Of a DNA stretch of 64,000 bases, positions 41,878-50,097 are shown in pieces. The position numbers and the translations under genes were made by a program. The stretch is taken from NCBI RefSeq assembly GCF_001514235.1, contig NZ_KQ948938.1, forward strand, positions 1-64,000, read 5' to 3'. A model generated the notes under the pieces. That model was not told where the DNA came from. It worked only from the letters and a program-made list of their open reading frames with translations, and did not search any database. Within the stretch, counting starts at the first letter, position 1; each line of letters begins with the position of its first letter. The DNA comes from Streptomyces caeruleatus. Lineage in GTDB: Bacteria; Actinomycetota; Actinomycetes; Streptomycetales; Streptomycetaceae.

Positions 41878-42171
41878 GACATCTCCCTTTCCCAGGGTGT
41901 CCGTTGTGTCCCAGGCCACAGCTCATCAGACCCGGGGGCCCGATGACAAGGGTCGACGGAAAATTGGTTTAGACCTGTCGGCGGGGGTTGCCCCGGGGGT
42001 GGCCCGGAGGTGCTTTCGGCGCCGGGGTCATCCGTTCCCACGGACGCCGGACGGACGCGGTTCAGCTCTGTAATCCCTTTCACATTCCACCCCCTGCCAG
42101 GCGCGACGCCGCCGCGCGGCAGTTGCGGCCCTCACGGGAACGCGGCCCCACGGGACACGCCTCCCACGAGA
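41878..42171. other. Intergenic region upstream of acs, no gene seen
   Basis: The bases hold the acs promoter and the 3' flank of the SulP gene. TGTGTCCCAGGCCACA near 41904 is a loose dyad. I find no small ORF with a binding site. Confidence 0.4.
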
Positions 42172-42202
42172 AGCGCGGCCCCGCACCGAACGGGGCCGCG
42201 CT
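42172..42202 (-). terminator. Terminator of SulP-carbonic anhydrase gene
   Basis: Arms AGCGCGGCCCCG and CGGGGCCGCGCT with a 7-base loop, 13 bases after the stop on the minus strand. Confidence 0.85.
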
Positions 42203-42215
42203 CACTCTCCCGGCG

Positions 42216-44912
42216 TCATGCCGACAGATCCGCCACCCCGACGTGATCGAACACGTCGTCGTCCCCGCCCTCCTCGGCGAGCAGATACGCCTGTGCCTCA
42301 GCCACGTGGAAGTACATCCCGTGCAACTCCAGGGCTCCCTCCCGCAGGGCCCGGGCCACCGACTCGTGGGCCCGCAGATGCTCCAGCTGCTGGACCACGT
42401 TGGTCAGGCAGAGTTGCTCGACCGCGTCGGCCGGTGCGCGTCCGGCGAGCCTGGCCCACGGCCGGCTCTCGTCGGACAGCCGCTCCAGGCTCGGCTGCGC
42501 GTGCCGCAGCCACCTCCTGAGCGGGGTCTGCGTGCCGTCCGGCTCGGAGCCGAGCAGCGCCTGCATCGCCCCGCACCCGGAGTGCCCGCACACCGTGATG
42601 GACCGCACCTGAAGGACGTCGACCGCGTACTCGATCGCGGCCGCCACCGAGTCGTCCCCGCTCTCCTGGCCGGGCAGCGGCACGAGGTTGCCCACGTTGC
42701 GCACGACGAACAGGTCACCGGGACCACTGGAGGTGATCATCGACGTGACCACCCGGGAGTCCGCGCAGGTGAGGAACAGCTGGGAGGGCTGCTGTCCCTC
42801 ACGCGCCAGCCGCGCCAGCTCACCCCGCACCAGGGGCGCGGTGTTGCGCTGGAACGCGCTGATGCCACGGGCCAGTTGGTGGCCGCTCGGGCGGTTCCCG
42901 TCGGTGCCGCCGAACCCGTCGGCAGAGCCCTCGCCGGGGCGCCCGGGTCTGGCGAGACCGTCGGTGCCGCCGAACCCGTCGGCAGAGCCCTCGCCGGGGC
43001 GCCCGGGTCTGGCGAGACCGTCGGTGCCGCCGATTCCGCCGGAACCGCCGGCCGTGTCGAGCTCACCGGTACTGCCGGAGGTGCCGGAGGTGCCGGAGGT
43101 GCCGGTGGCGCCGGTGGCGCCGGTGGCGCCGGTGGCATCGGCAGAACCGGCAGCGCTCAGTGCCTCGGTTCTGTCGGCCCCGCCAGTGTCGTCGGACCCG
43201 GTCGCGGGCGTCGCCCCGGGGCGACCGTCGCCGGATGCGACGGACTCCGGGATCTCGCACTGGTGATTGCGCCAGGGCGTCCAGGGGTGGCAACGGCAGT
43301 CGGCCGCGTCGGCCGTGGCCGTCTCCGCGTCGAGGTGGAGGCCGACCGGTCCCGTCGGCTCGCCGATCCTGACGCCGGCCCTGCGGCCGATCAGCTCGAC
43401 GGTGCCGCCGTGCGCGGACTGCGTGTTCTGCCAGTCCTGCAGTGACTCGTACGCCGCGTGGTCCATGAACGAACCGTCCAACTCCACGACGGCGTGGGCC
43501 CCTTGGGGTACGAGGTGCAGGGCCCGGCTGAGCCGTGGCACCGCGAGGAACGTCAACTGCCCTCGTACTCGTACGTGATGGATTCCTTCCTTCTCGTCAT
43601 GGGTGATGCGGGTGCGGGTGAGGCGGTGCAGGGCGACGGCGACGGCCATGGCGATCCCCAGCGTCACGCCTTCCAGGACGCCGAAGAACACCACGCCGAG
43701 GGTCGTGATGGCGTACACCAGCACTTCTCGGTGGCGGGTCACCGTGCGGATGTGGTGCAGGGACACCATCTGGATGCCGACGGCCATCACCAGGGCGGCG
43801 AGCGAGGCGAGCGGGATGAGCTCCAGGATCGGGACCATCAGCAGCGCGGCGACTACTACGAGAACGCCGTGCAGCATCGTGGAGTTCCGGCTGACGGCAC
43901 CGGCTTGCACATTCGCCGAACTGCGCACGGCGACCCCGGCGACGGGCAGCCCGCCGAGCATGCCGGAGACGACGTTGGCGGCGCCCTGGCCGAGCAGCTC
44001 GCGGTCCAGGTCGGAGCGTCCGACGCGGGCGGACAGCTCGGGGCGGGTGGCGACCAGCTTGTCCACGGCGACCGCGCCGAGCAGCGACTGCACGCTGCAC
44101 ACCAGCGTGATCGTCAGCACGGCCGCGACGAGGCCGAGGACCGGTCCCTCGGGCAGTGTGGCCAGCGCGTGGCTGCTCCACGAGGGCAGGTCGACCTTGG
44201 GCAGGCTGAGCCCGGCGAGGGAGGCGGTGGTGCTGGCTCCGGCGACGGCGACGAGTGGGGCCGGCACCTTGCGCAGGAGCGCGCCGGGACGGCCGGGCAG
44301 TCGGGGCCAGATCAGCAGCAGGGCCAGGGTCAGCACGCTGACCGACAGAGCGGCCGGGTGCACGCCGGCCAGCTGGGCGGGCAGCTCACGCATGTTGTCG
44401 AGGACCGAGCTGTGCGGGGTGCCGCCGAGGACGATGTGCAGCTGGGCCACGGCGATGGTGACGCCGATGCCGGCGAGCATGCCGTGCACGATGGCGGGGC
44501 TGACGGCGAGCGCGCCGCGTGCCACGCGCACCAAGCCGAGGCCCAGTTGGGCGACGCCGGCGAGGACCGTGATGGCGCAGGTCGTACGCCATCCGTATCG
44601 GTGGATGAGCTCGGCGGTGACGACCGTGAGGCCGGCGGCGGGGCCGCTGACCTGGAGGGGGGTGCCGCCGAGGTAGCCGACGACGAGTCCTCCGACTGCG
44701 GCCGCGACGAGGCCGGCCTGGAGGGGTGCGCCGGTGGCCAGGGCGATGCCCAGGGACAGCGGGAGTGCGATCAGGAAGACCGCGATCGAGGCCGAAAGGT
44801 CGGCGCCCTCGATGCGGGGTCGGCGGGGTCGGGTCGGGGGTGGGCTGTGGGGTTCGTGGATGCGCTTCTCTCGACTCGGTTCGTCGGCTCGGGTGGGAAC
44901 GAAGGCTGACAT
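42216..44912 (-). CDS. SulP transporter fused to beta-carbonic anhydrase
   Basis: The 898-aa protein has a SulP permease of 10-12 membrane segments (SIAVFLIALPLSLGIALATG, GYLGGTPLQVSGPAAGLTVV, GMLAGIGVTIAVAQLHIVLG, GMLGGLPVAGVAVRSSANV) with a short STAS domain (RGQLTFLAVPRLSRAL, AVVELDGSFMDHAAYESLQD). After a Gly/Ser/Thr-rich linker of about 120 residues comes a beta-type carbonic anhydrase with zinc ligands in LTCADSRVV and VCGHSGCGAMQAL. It probably imports bicarbonate and interconverts it with CO2. ATG 44912 fits the family start. The linker carries a perfect 60-bp tandem repeat. Confidence 0.93.
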   Translation of the reverse strand: MSAFVPTRADEPSREKRIHEPHSPPPTRPRRPRIEGADLSASIAVFLIALPLSLGIALATGAPLQAGLVAAAVGGLVVGYLGGTPLQVSGPAAGLTVVTAELIHRYGWRTTCAITVLAGVAQLGLGLVRVARGALAVSPAIVHGMLAGIGVTIAVAQLHIVLGGTPHSSVLDNMRELPAQLAGVHPAALSVSVLTLALLLIWPRLPGRPGALLRKVPAPLVAVAGASTTASLAGLSLPKVDLPSWSSHALATLPEGPVLGLVAAVLTITLVCSVQSLLGAVAVDKLVATRPELSARVGRSDLDRELLGQGAANVVSGMLGGLPVAGVAVRSSANVQAGAVSRNSTMLHGVLVVVAALLMVPILELIPLASLAALVMAVGIQMVSLHHIRTVTRHREVLVYAITTLGVVFFGVLEGVTLGIAMAVAVALHRLTRTRITHDEKEGIHHVRVRGQLTFLAVPRLSRALHLVPQGAHAVVELDGSFMDHAAYESLQDWQNTQSAHGGTVELIGRRAGVRIGEPTGPVGLHLDAETATADAADCRCHPWTPWRNHQCEIPESVASGDGRPGATPATGSDDTGGADRTEALSAAGSADATGATGATGATGTSGTSGTSGSTGELDTAGGSGGIGGTDGLARPGRPGEGSADGFGGTDGLARPGRPGEGSADGFGGTDGNRPSGHQLARGISAFQRNTAPLVRGELARLAREGQQPSQLFLTCADSRVVTSMITSSGPGDLFVVRNVGNLVPLPGQESGDDSVAAAIEYAVDVLQVRSITVCGHSGCGAMQALLGSEPDGTQTPLRRWLRHAQPSLERLSDESRPWARLAGRAPADAVEQLCLTNVVQQLEHLRAHESVARALREGALELHGMYFHVAEAQAYLLAEEGGDDDVFDHVGVADLSA
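42901..43020. repeat. Perfect 60-bp tandem repeat in the SulP-CA linker
   Basis: Bases 42901-42960 and 42961-43020 are identical, encoding a 20-residue unit (RPGRPGEGSADGFGG is part). A third partial unit of 13 bases follows. A further GCCGGTGGC-type short-repeat stretch lies at about 43080-43140. Confidence 0.95.
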
Positions 44913-45213
44913 TGTTTTCCCGTCTCCTCCGGGGCAGCGCGGTCGCGGATCTGGTGGTCCCCCGCTCTCGGGCGAGGGGTCGGGTCGCGGCCGTGTGGTC
45001 ACGGCATGCAGCGGCGGGATGCATCAACAGTCGGTAAACAGACCGTAATGCAGAGTAAAGGGCGGGAATAGTTTTTCCGAGCAAATGGACTAATAAATCC
45101 CTCTGAAGAGTGAAGTGGTTGATTAGTCGGCTTGTCGTACTTATTCCTTCTCAGTCCCGTGCGACCTTGGCGGCGCTGTCGGCTCCCGAGAGAAGGAAGA
45201 AGGTGGACGGAAC
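44913..45213. promoter_or_regulatory. Divergent promoter region, partly AT-rich
   Basis: From about 45020 to 45150 the GC content falls sharply (GTAAACAGACCGTAATGCAG, then GACTAATAAATCCCTC), unlike its surroundings. It separates the SulP fusion (minus) from the NodB-like lipoprotein (plus) and should contain both promoters. GAGAGAAGGAAGAAGG lies before ATG 45214. Confidence 0.45.
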
Positions 45214-46647
45214 ATGGCCGCCACCCGCAGGAACGCCGCCCCCCGCATGACCTACGCGACACACGGGACCGCCGTGACGCCCAGGACCGCCGTGACGCCC
45301 AGGGCCGCCGTGACGCCCGGGGCCGCCGTGACGCCCGGGGCCGCCGTGACGCCCGGGGCCGCCGTGACGCGGCGGATCGCCCCCGCGCACAGGATCGCCG
45401 CGGGCACCGCGGCCGCCGCGGTCTGTGCCGCATCGCTCGCCGGCTGCTCGACCGGCGACGATGCCCGGCAGGGGGTGCCCGGGCCGGAGAAGGCGCAGCC
45501 TGCGGCGCCGGCGCCGCAGAGCGTGGTGCGGCTGATCGGCGACGGGTCCACCGCCTACACCGGGGCGCAGCCGCAGCTGCCCAGACCCGAGCGCCTGAAG
45601 CCAGGTCAGAAGCCACCGCAGTTCGTGGTGTTCTCCTGGGACGGCGCAGGCGAGGACAGCCAGAAGCTGTTCTCCCACTTCCGCGCGGTCGCCAAGGCGA
45701 ACAACGCGACGATGACGTACTTCCTCAGCGGCGTGTACATGCTGCCGGACCACAAACGCGATCTGTACCGGCCGCCCCAGCACTCCCCGGGCCGTTCCGA
45801 CATCGGCTTCAACGACGAGGAGGGCATCGCCGCCACCGTGCGGCAACTGCGCCTGGCGTGGCTCGAAGGCAACGAGATCGGGACGCACTTCAACGGCCAT
45901 TTCTGCGGCAGCGGCGGCGGAGTCGGCGAATGGTCGGTGGAGGAATGGAAGGACGAGATCACCCAGGCGAAGAGGTTCGTGAAGTCCTGGAAGAGCACCA
46001 CCGGCATGACGAAGGCGGCCCCTCTGCCCTTCGACTACGACAAGGAACTCATCGGCGCCCGGACCCCCTGTCTGGAGGGCCGGAAGAACTTCATGAAGGC
46101 CGCGCGCGAGCTGGGCTTCCGCTATGACTCCAGCGGCGTCAACAACCAGCTGTGGCCCGCGAAGAAGGGGGGCCTGTGGGACCTGTCGATGCAGCTCGTG
46201 CCCTTCCCCGGGCACTCCTACGAGCAGCTGACCATGGACTACAACTTCATGGTCAACCAGTCCGGCACCGCGACCCAGGGGGACCCCGCCAAGCACGACT
46301 TCTGGGGGGACCAGATGCGGGACGGTCTGCTCGCGGGCTTCCGGCGGGCCTACGACGGCAACCGTGCGCCCCTGATCATCGGCAACCACTTCGAGTCCTG
46401 GAACGGAGGCACCTACATGCGCGCCGTTGAGGACGTCGTCGAAGCGGTCTGCAACAAGCCCGACGTGCGCTGCGTCTCCTTCCGTCAGCTCGCCGACTGG
46501 CTGGACGCCCAGGACCCGGCGACCTTGCAGAAGCTGCGCACCCTGGACGTCGGCGAGCCTCCGAAGGAGGGCTGGGCGTCCTTCCTGTCGGCGAGCCCGG
46601 CCCCCGCCCCGAAGGGGGTGCCCGGGGCTCCGGCCGTCAGGCAGTAG
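45214..46647 (+). CDS. NodB-like (polysaccharide deacetylase-type) lipoprotein
   Basis: The 477-aa protein has an odd 60-residue N-terminal stretch of AVTPGA-type repeats, then a hydrophobic signal ending SLAGC, a lipobox. The mature domain has NodB-like positions: VVFSWDGAGEDS (for F.FDDG), EIGTHFNGHFCG (HxxxH), ARTPCLEG and LIIGNHFESW. The metal site is altered from typical chitin/peptidoglycan deacetylases, so activity is uncertain. If the lipobox is used, the repeats lie in an unusually long n-region; a start nearer the hydrophobic segment is possible. It converges on the ATPase gene with an 11-base overlap. Confidence 0.8.
   Translation: MAATRRNAAPRMTYATHGTAVTPRTAVTPRAAVTPGAAVTPGAAVTPGAAVTRRIAPAHRIAAGTAAAAVCAASLAGCSTGDDARQGVPGPEKAQPAAPAPQSVVRLIGDGSTAYTGAQPQLPRPERLKPGQKPPQFVVFSWDGAGEDSQKLFSHFRAVAKANNATMTYFLSGVYMLPDHKRDLYRPPQHSPGRSDIGFNDEEGIAATVRQLRLAWLEGNEIGTHFNGHFCGSGGGVGEWSVEEWKDEITQAKRFVKSWKSTTGMTKAAPLPFDYDKELIGARTPCLEGRKNFMKAARELGFRYDSSGVNNQLWPAKKGGLWDLSMQLVPFPGHSYEQLTMDYNFMVNQSGTATQGDPAKHDFWGDQMRDGLLAGFRRAYDGNRAPLIIGNHFESWNGGTYMRAVEDVVEAVCNKPDVRCVSFRQLADWLDAQDPATLQKLRTLDVGEPPKEGWASFLSASPAPAPKGVPGAPAVRQ
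45266..45374. repeat. 18-bp coding minisatellite
   Basis: Five to six near-identical units of GCCGCCGTGACGCCCGGG lie in tandem at the 5' end of the lipoprotein gene and encode AVTPGA repeats. Confidence 0.85.
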
Positions 46648-47647
46648 GAGTCAGACGGGAGTTGTCGCCCGGACAGGTGCTGACGCTCTCGCCCAGTACG
46701 AATCCGGGGTCGATCTGCGCGGCCAGGTCGGCCCCGGTGCGCTCGTTTCCCCAGGACCCGGCGTTCTTCAGGTGGAAGTGCACCATCTGGCGCGTGTAGC
46801 GCTCCCAGTCCCGCAGTTCGTACGTCGCGTCCACGGCCGTGCGCAGCCGGCGCAGGGCGAGCTGGTTGGCGTCCTCCAGGAGCTCGAACCGGGGCGGGCG
46901 GCCCTTCTCCATGGAGCGCACCCAGTCCGAGTGCCCGATGGTCACCAGCAGGTCGTCCCCGACCTCGGCGCGGAGGAAGTCGAGGTCGTCCTGGCCCTGC
47001 ACCTTGTTGCCGACGACCTTCAGGATGACGCCGAAGTCGCGGGCGTACTCCTTGTACTGGCGATAGACGGAGACCCCCTTCCGGGTCGGCTCGGCGACGA
47101 GGAACGTGATGTCGAAGCGGGTGAACATGCCGGAGGCGAAGGAGTCCGAGCCCGCCGTCATGTCGACCACGACGTATTCGTCGGGGCCGTCCACCAGGTG
47201 GTTCAGGAAGAGCTCCACCGCCCCCGTCTTGGAGTGGTAGCAGGCGACCCCCAGGTCGGAGTCGGTGAAGGGGCCGGTGACCATCAAACGGACGGCGCCG
47301 CCGTCGAGTTCCACCGGCCGGGCGCAGGCGTCGTACACCGGATTGCTCTCGCACACCCGCAGCAGCCGCGATCCCTCGCCGGGCGGCGTCGTCTTGATCA
47401 TCGTGCGGGCGGAGTCGATGCGCGGATTGGAGCCGCGCAGGTAGTCCTTGATCAGCGGCAGGCGCTCGCCCATCGCGGGCAGTGCGGCGGCCTCCCTGTC
47501 GTCGAGGCCCAGCGCGGCACCCAGATGCTGGTTGATGTCGGCGTCGACGGCGACGACCGGCGCGCCGGTGGCCGCGAGGTGGCGGATGAACAGGGAGGAC
47601 AGGGTGGTCTTGCCGCTGCCGCCCTTTCCGACGAAAGCAATTTTCAT
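46637..47647 (-). CDS. MinD/CooC-like P-loop ATPase
   Basis: The 336-aa protein starts MKIAFVGKGGSGKTTLSSLF, a deviant Walker A, and has VVAVDADINQHLGAALGL and EYVVVDMTAGSDSFASG (switch and Walker B). It resembles CooC/ArsA-type nickel or accessory ATPases within the MinD superfamily. No metalloenzyme genes are nearby. ATG 47647 was chosen over a GTG two codons upstream. Confidence 0.88.
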   Translation of the reverse strand: MKIAFVGKGGSGKTTLSSLFIRHLAATGAPVVAVDADINQHLGAALGLDDREAAALPAMGERLPLIKDYLRGSNPRIDSARTMIKTTPPGEGSRLLRVCESNPVYDACARPVELDGGAVRLMVTGPFTDSDLGVACYHSKTGAVELFLNHLVDGPDEYVVVDMTAGSDSFASGMFTRFDITFLVAEPTRKGVSVYRQYKEYARDFGVILKVVGNKVQGQDDLDFLRAEVGDDLLVTIGHSDWVRSMEKGRPPRFELLEDANQLALRRLRTAVDATYELRDWERYTRQMVHFHLKNAGSWGNERTGADLAAQIDPGFVLGESVSTCPGDNSRLTPTA

Positions 47648-47737
47648 GTTCACGAAGCGTAGTCGGACGATAGCTGTATGTGGCAGGTGTGCGTGAAGAA
47701 GGCCACTCGATCGTGGGGTACGGGCCCGAGGTGCGTA

Positions 47738-47761
47738 CTGTCGTACTCATGAGTACGACAG
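47738..47761. promoter_or_regulatory. Perfect 24-bp palindrome centred on a start codon
   Basis: CTGTCGTACTCA and its exact complement TGAGTACGACAG meet within the ATG (47749-47751) of the Fic-like gene. It could be an operator, an RNA hairpin hiding the start, or both. Confidence 0.8.
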
Positions 47762-48573
47762 GCGCGGCCGCCGATCCGCTCGCGGCCCTCGGTTCACTGC
47801 CCGGAGTCCCCGAGTCCGTGGAGTCCGTGCGCAAGGCCGTGGACCGGGTGTACGGGCACCGGATCATGCGGCGCCGCAGCAACGAGATCACCGCCGAGGC
47901 GGCCCTGCGTGGCGCGCGCGGCTCGGCCGCGCTGTCCGGAGCCGACTGGGCACTCGAAGAGGTGCGTCGACGTACCGACTTCAGCGGTGACGACGAGGCG
48001 CGCGTCATGGGCGCGTCCCTGCGGCTGACGGCCGAGGCGGGCCAACTGCTGTCCATCTGGCGGCAGTCGCCCCTGCGGGTGCTGGCCCGGCTGCACCTGG
48101 TGGCGGCGGCCGGCAAGGACGACCGGGTGGGGCGGCCGCGTCAGGAGGGTGAGGCGGTCGACGAGCCGCTGGTCGAGCTGCCGCTGCCGAGCGCGGCGGA
48201 GGTGCACGGCCGGCTGGAGGGGCTGTCCGAGCTGATCATCGCCGGCGGTTCGGCGCCCGCGCTGGTGACGGCCGCCGTCGTGCATGGCGAGCTCGTCGCA
48301 CTGCGCCCCTTCACCTCGCACAACGGTCTGATCGCGCGCACGGCCGAGCGTGTCGTCCTGGTCGGCAGCGGTCTCGACCCGAAGTCCGTCTGCGCGGCCG
48401 AGGTCGGTCACGCCGAACTGGGCCGCGCGGCCTATCTGGCTGCGCTGGAGGGCTATGTCTCCGGCACCCCCGAAGGCATGGCGGCCTGGATCGCCCACTG
48501 CGGCAAGGCGGTCGAACTCGGGGCGCGCGAGTCGACGGCCGTCTGCGAGGCGCTGCAGCGCGGCGCGGCGTGA
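47749..48573 (+). CDS. Degenerate Fic-fold protein
   Basis: The 274-aa protein ends with a Fic-like helix region: ALRPFTSHNGLIARTAERVV takes the place of HPFxxGNGRxAR, with Arg for the catalytic His and Leu-Ile for the Gly-Arg. The N-terminal GSAALSGADW aligns with the inhibitory [ST]xxxE[GN] motif but has Ser for Glu. Both losses suggest no AMP transfer and a structural or binding role. The only binding site is GAGGTG 13 bases upstream, beyond the 24-bp palindrome at the start. In Streptomyces this gene lies beside the HAD/Tad region. Confidence 0.75.
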   Translation: MSTTGAAADPLAALGSLPGVPESVESVRKAVDRVYGHRIMRRRSNEITAEAALRGARGSAALSGADWALEEVRRRTDFSGDDEARVMGASLRLTAEAGQLLSIWRQSPLRVLARLHLVAAAGKDDRVGRPRQEGEAVDEPLVELPLPSAAEVHGRLEGLSELIIAGGSAPALVTAAVVHGELVALRPFTSHNGLIARTAERVVLVGSGLDPKSVCAAEVGHAELGRAAYLAALEGYVSGTPEGMAAWIAHCGKAVELGARESTAVCEALQRGAA

Positions 48574-48658
48574 CGCACGCGCGCGTGGGCTGTCGTGGAG
48601 CGGCTCGAAAGGCATAGGGCGTGAAAAAGAGCCCCTTTACGGGGGCTCTGCGGGTGGC
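48574..48658 (-). terminator. Intrinsic terminator for minus-strand transcripts
   Basis: AGAGCCCC (48628-48635) and GGGGCTCT (48642-48649) form a hairpin followed on the minus strand by TTTTTCACGCC. It is ten bases after the stop of the possible 108-aa gene and also blocks convergent read-through. Confidence 0.75.
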
Positions 48659-48985
48659 TCACACAAGTTGCGGCGGTACGAGGATTCGTACCGCCGCTGG
48701 CATGTTCACCGGGTTACCAAGCGTCCTCGATATGTTGCCCATCAGGTCGGGAACTTTGCCCGTCACCTGGTGCGGCTGGCCCGTAATCGACGGGTCGACG
48801 TCGCGTGGGTGCTCGATGTTCATGCTCGGTCCGTGGGGCCAAATGCGTATCGAAGGTGATCCTCTTGGATGTCCTTGGTCTCGCGGGCCGTTGAGTCCTT
48901 TGTACTCCGGGACCCAACCAAGCGGAAGGCCTGGCTGCAGTTCTTTACTTTTGGTCGCAAATCGGAGACAAACGGTCATCGGCAT
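48659..48985 (-). CDS. Possible 108-aa protein or structured RNA
   Basis: The minus-strand frame runs MPMTVCLRFATKSKELQPGL to AAVRILVPPQLV and stops ten bases before a terminator on the same strand. Third-position GC is well below that of neighbouring genes, particularly in the first half, and no start has a good binding site; a shorter version could begin at ATG 48823 (MNIEHPRDVDP). A 12-bp perfect hairpin (GCGGCGGTACGA/TCGTACCGCCGC, 48670-48697) lies in the 3' end. The terminator suggests a transcript; whether it is translated is open. Confidence 0.4.
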   Translation of the reverse strand: MPMTVCLRFATKSKELQPGLPLGWVPEYKGLNGPRDQGHPRGSPSIRIWPHGPSMNIEHPRDVDPSITGQPHQVTGKVPDLMGNISRTLGNPVNMPAAVRILVPPQLV

Positions 48986-49019
48986 GTCGGCGAGGCGCGT
49001 CTAATCCGAGGGGCGCGGT

Positions 49020-49853
49020 TCAGGCGAGCGCCGATCGGCGCCGGCTCGCGTACCAGACGAGGCCCGCGGTGGCCGCGGCGGCTCCTATGGCAGCCATCGC
49101 GACAAGGGCGGGCCGCGGCGGTACGGAGAAGGACGGAAGCCGCTGCTTGAGCCGGACCGGGCGATGGAAGTCGAGAATCGGCCACCCGCGCGCGAGTGCC
49201 TCGCGGCGCAGCGCGCGATCGGGGTTCACGGCGTGCGGATTGCCGACGGACTGAAGCATCGGCAGGTCGGTGGCCGAGTCGCTGTAGGCGTAGCAACGGG
49301 AGAGGTCGTAACCCTCGGACGCGGCAAGCTCCTTGATCGCCTCGGCCTTCGTCGGCCCGTACGCGTAGTACTCCACCTCGCCGGTGAAGCAGCCGTCCTC
49401 GCCCACGACCATACGGGTCGCCACCACGCGGTCGGCGCCGAGGAGCTCACCGATCGGTTCGACCACCTCGGCGCCCGACGTGGACACGATGACCACGTCG
49501 CGCCCGGCCGTGTGGTGCTCCTCGATGAGGGAGGCGGCCTCGTCGTAGATGATCGGGTCGATCAGGTCGTGCAGCGTCTCGGCGACGATCTCCTTGACCT
49601 GCTGGACGTTCCAGCCGCGGACGAGCGCGGAGAGGTACTCGCGCGTGCGCTCCATCTGGTCATGGTCCATACCGCCCAGTCGGAAGACGAACTGGGCATA
49701 TGCGGTCCGCAAGGCGGCCCGGCGGTTGATCAGACCGCCTTGGTAGAAGGACTTGCTGAACGTGAGCGTGCTCGACTTCGCAATGACCGTCTTGTCCAGG
49801 TCAAAGAAGGCGGCTGTGCGGGGCAAGGAGTGGTTTTCCACGACCCTGAGCAT
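49020..49853 (-). CDS. HAD-IB family phosphatase
   Basis: The 277-aa protein has the HAD motifs AAFFDLDKTVIAKSS (nucleophile Asp), VIVSTSGAEVV, and YAYSDSATDLPML, and ends with a membrane anchor (ALVAMAAIGAAAATAGLVWY) plus RRRS. HAD-IB members are phosphoserine-phosphatase-like. In S. coelicolor the gene at this place is annotated as associated with morphological differentiation. ATG 49853 starts the conserved region. Confidence 0.9.
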   Translation of the reverse strand: MLRVVENHSLPRTAAFFDLDKTVIAKSSTLTFSKSFYQGGLINRRAALRTAYAQFVFRLGGMDHDQMERTREYLSALVRGWNVQQVKEIVAETLHDLIDPIIYDEAASLIEEHHTAGRDVVIVSTSGAEVVEPIGELLGADRVVATRMVVGEDGCFTGEVEYYAYGPTKAEAIKELAASEGYDLSRCYAYSDSATDLPMLQSVGNPHAVNPDRALRREALARGWPILDFHRPVRLKQRLPSFSVPPRPALVAMAAIGAAAATAGLVWYASRRRSALA

Positions 49854-49949
49854 AGGCGCAGCCCATTCGGCGTAAGGTGGGCGCGTGGGTTTGCCTGAGA
49901 GGGCTCTCGGGTACACCATGGAAGTCACGGATCGTTCGCGACCGTGCTA
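49854..49949. promoter_or_regulatory. Divergent promoter region of HAD gene and 6C RNA
   Basis: CGTAAGGT at about 49871 is a possible -10 for a rightward transcript; GAGAGGGCTCTC at 49897-49908 is a short perfect dyad. Confidence 0.4.
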
Positions 49950-50030
49950 ACCCGGTCCGACTCCTCCCCCCCCCGAGTCGGCCGTGGAGACGACCCCCGC
50001 TCTCCCCCCCGGCGGGGGTCGTCGCATGTC
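49950..50030 (+). ncRNA. 6C RNA
   Basis: Two consecutive stem-loops with C-rich loops mark the actinobacterial 6C RNA. Stem 1 is CCGACTC/GAGTCGG (49957-49963/49975-49981) with a loop containing nine C; stem 2 is GACGACCCCCGC/GCGGGGGTCGTC (49989-50000/50012-50023) with a loop containing seven C. The location beside the HAD-IB gene is where I recall it in Streptomyces. The 5' end of the transcript is not visible; the terminator at 50076-50097 probably ends it. Function is unknown, though it has been linked to differentiation. Confidence 0.9.
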
Positions 50031-50075
50031 CGGGTGGGTTTTCCTCTTCCGAGCGCGGCCGCGAGGCCGCGACGA

Positions 50076-50097
50076 GGCGGCTGCGGCCGCCTTTTTT
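50076..50097 (+). terminator. Terminator of the 6C RNA
   Basis: GGCGGC, loop TGCG, GCCGCC, followed by six T. A larger GCGGCCGC-based structure upstream may extend it. Confidence 0.85.

Noticed and set aside
42901..43140. CRISPR array, because of regular repeats
   Set aside because: The 60-bp units are contiguous, without spacers, and in frame within the SulP-carbonic anhydrase linker; no CRISPR array was seen in the window.
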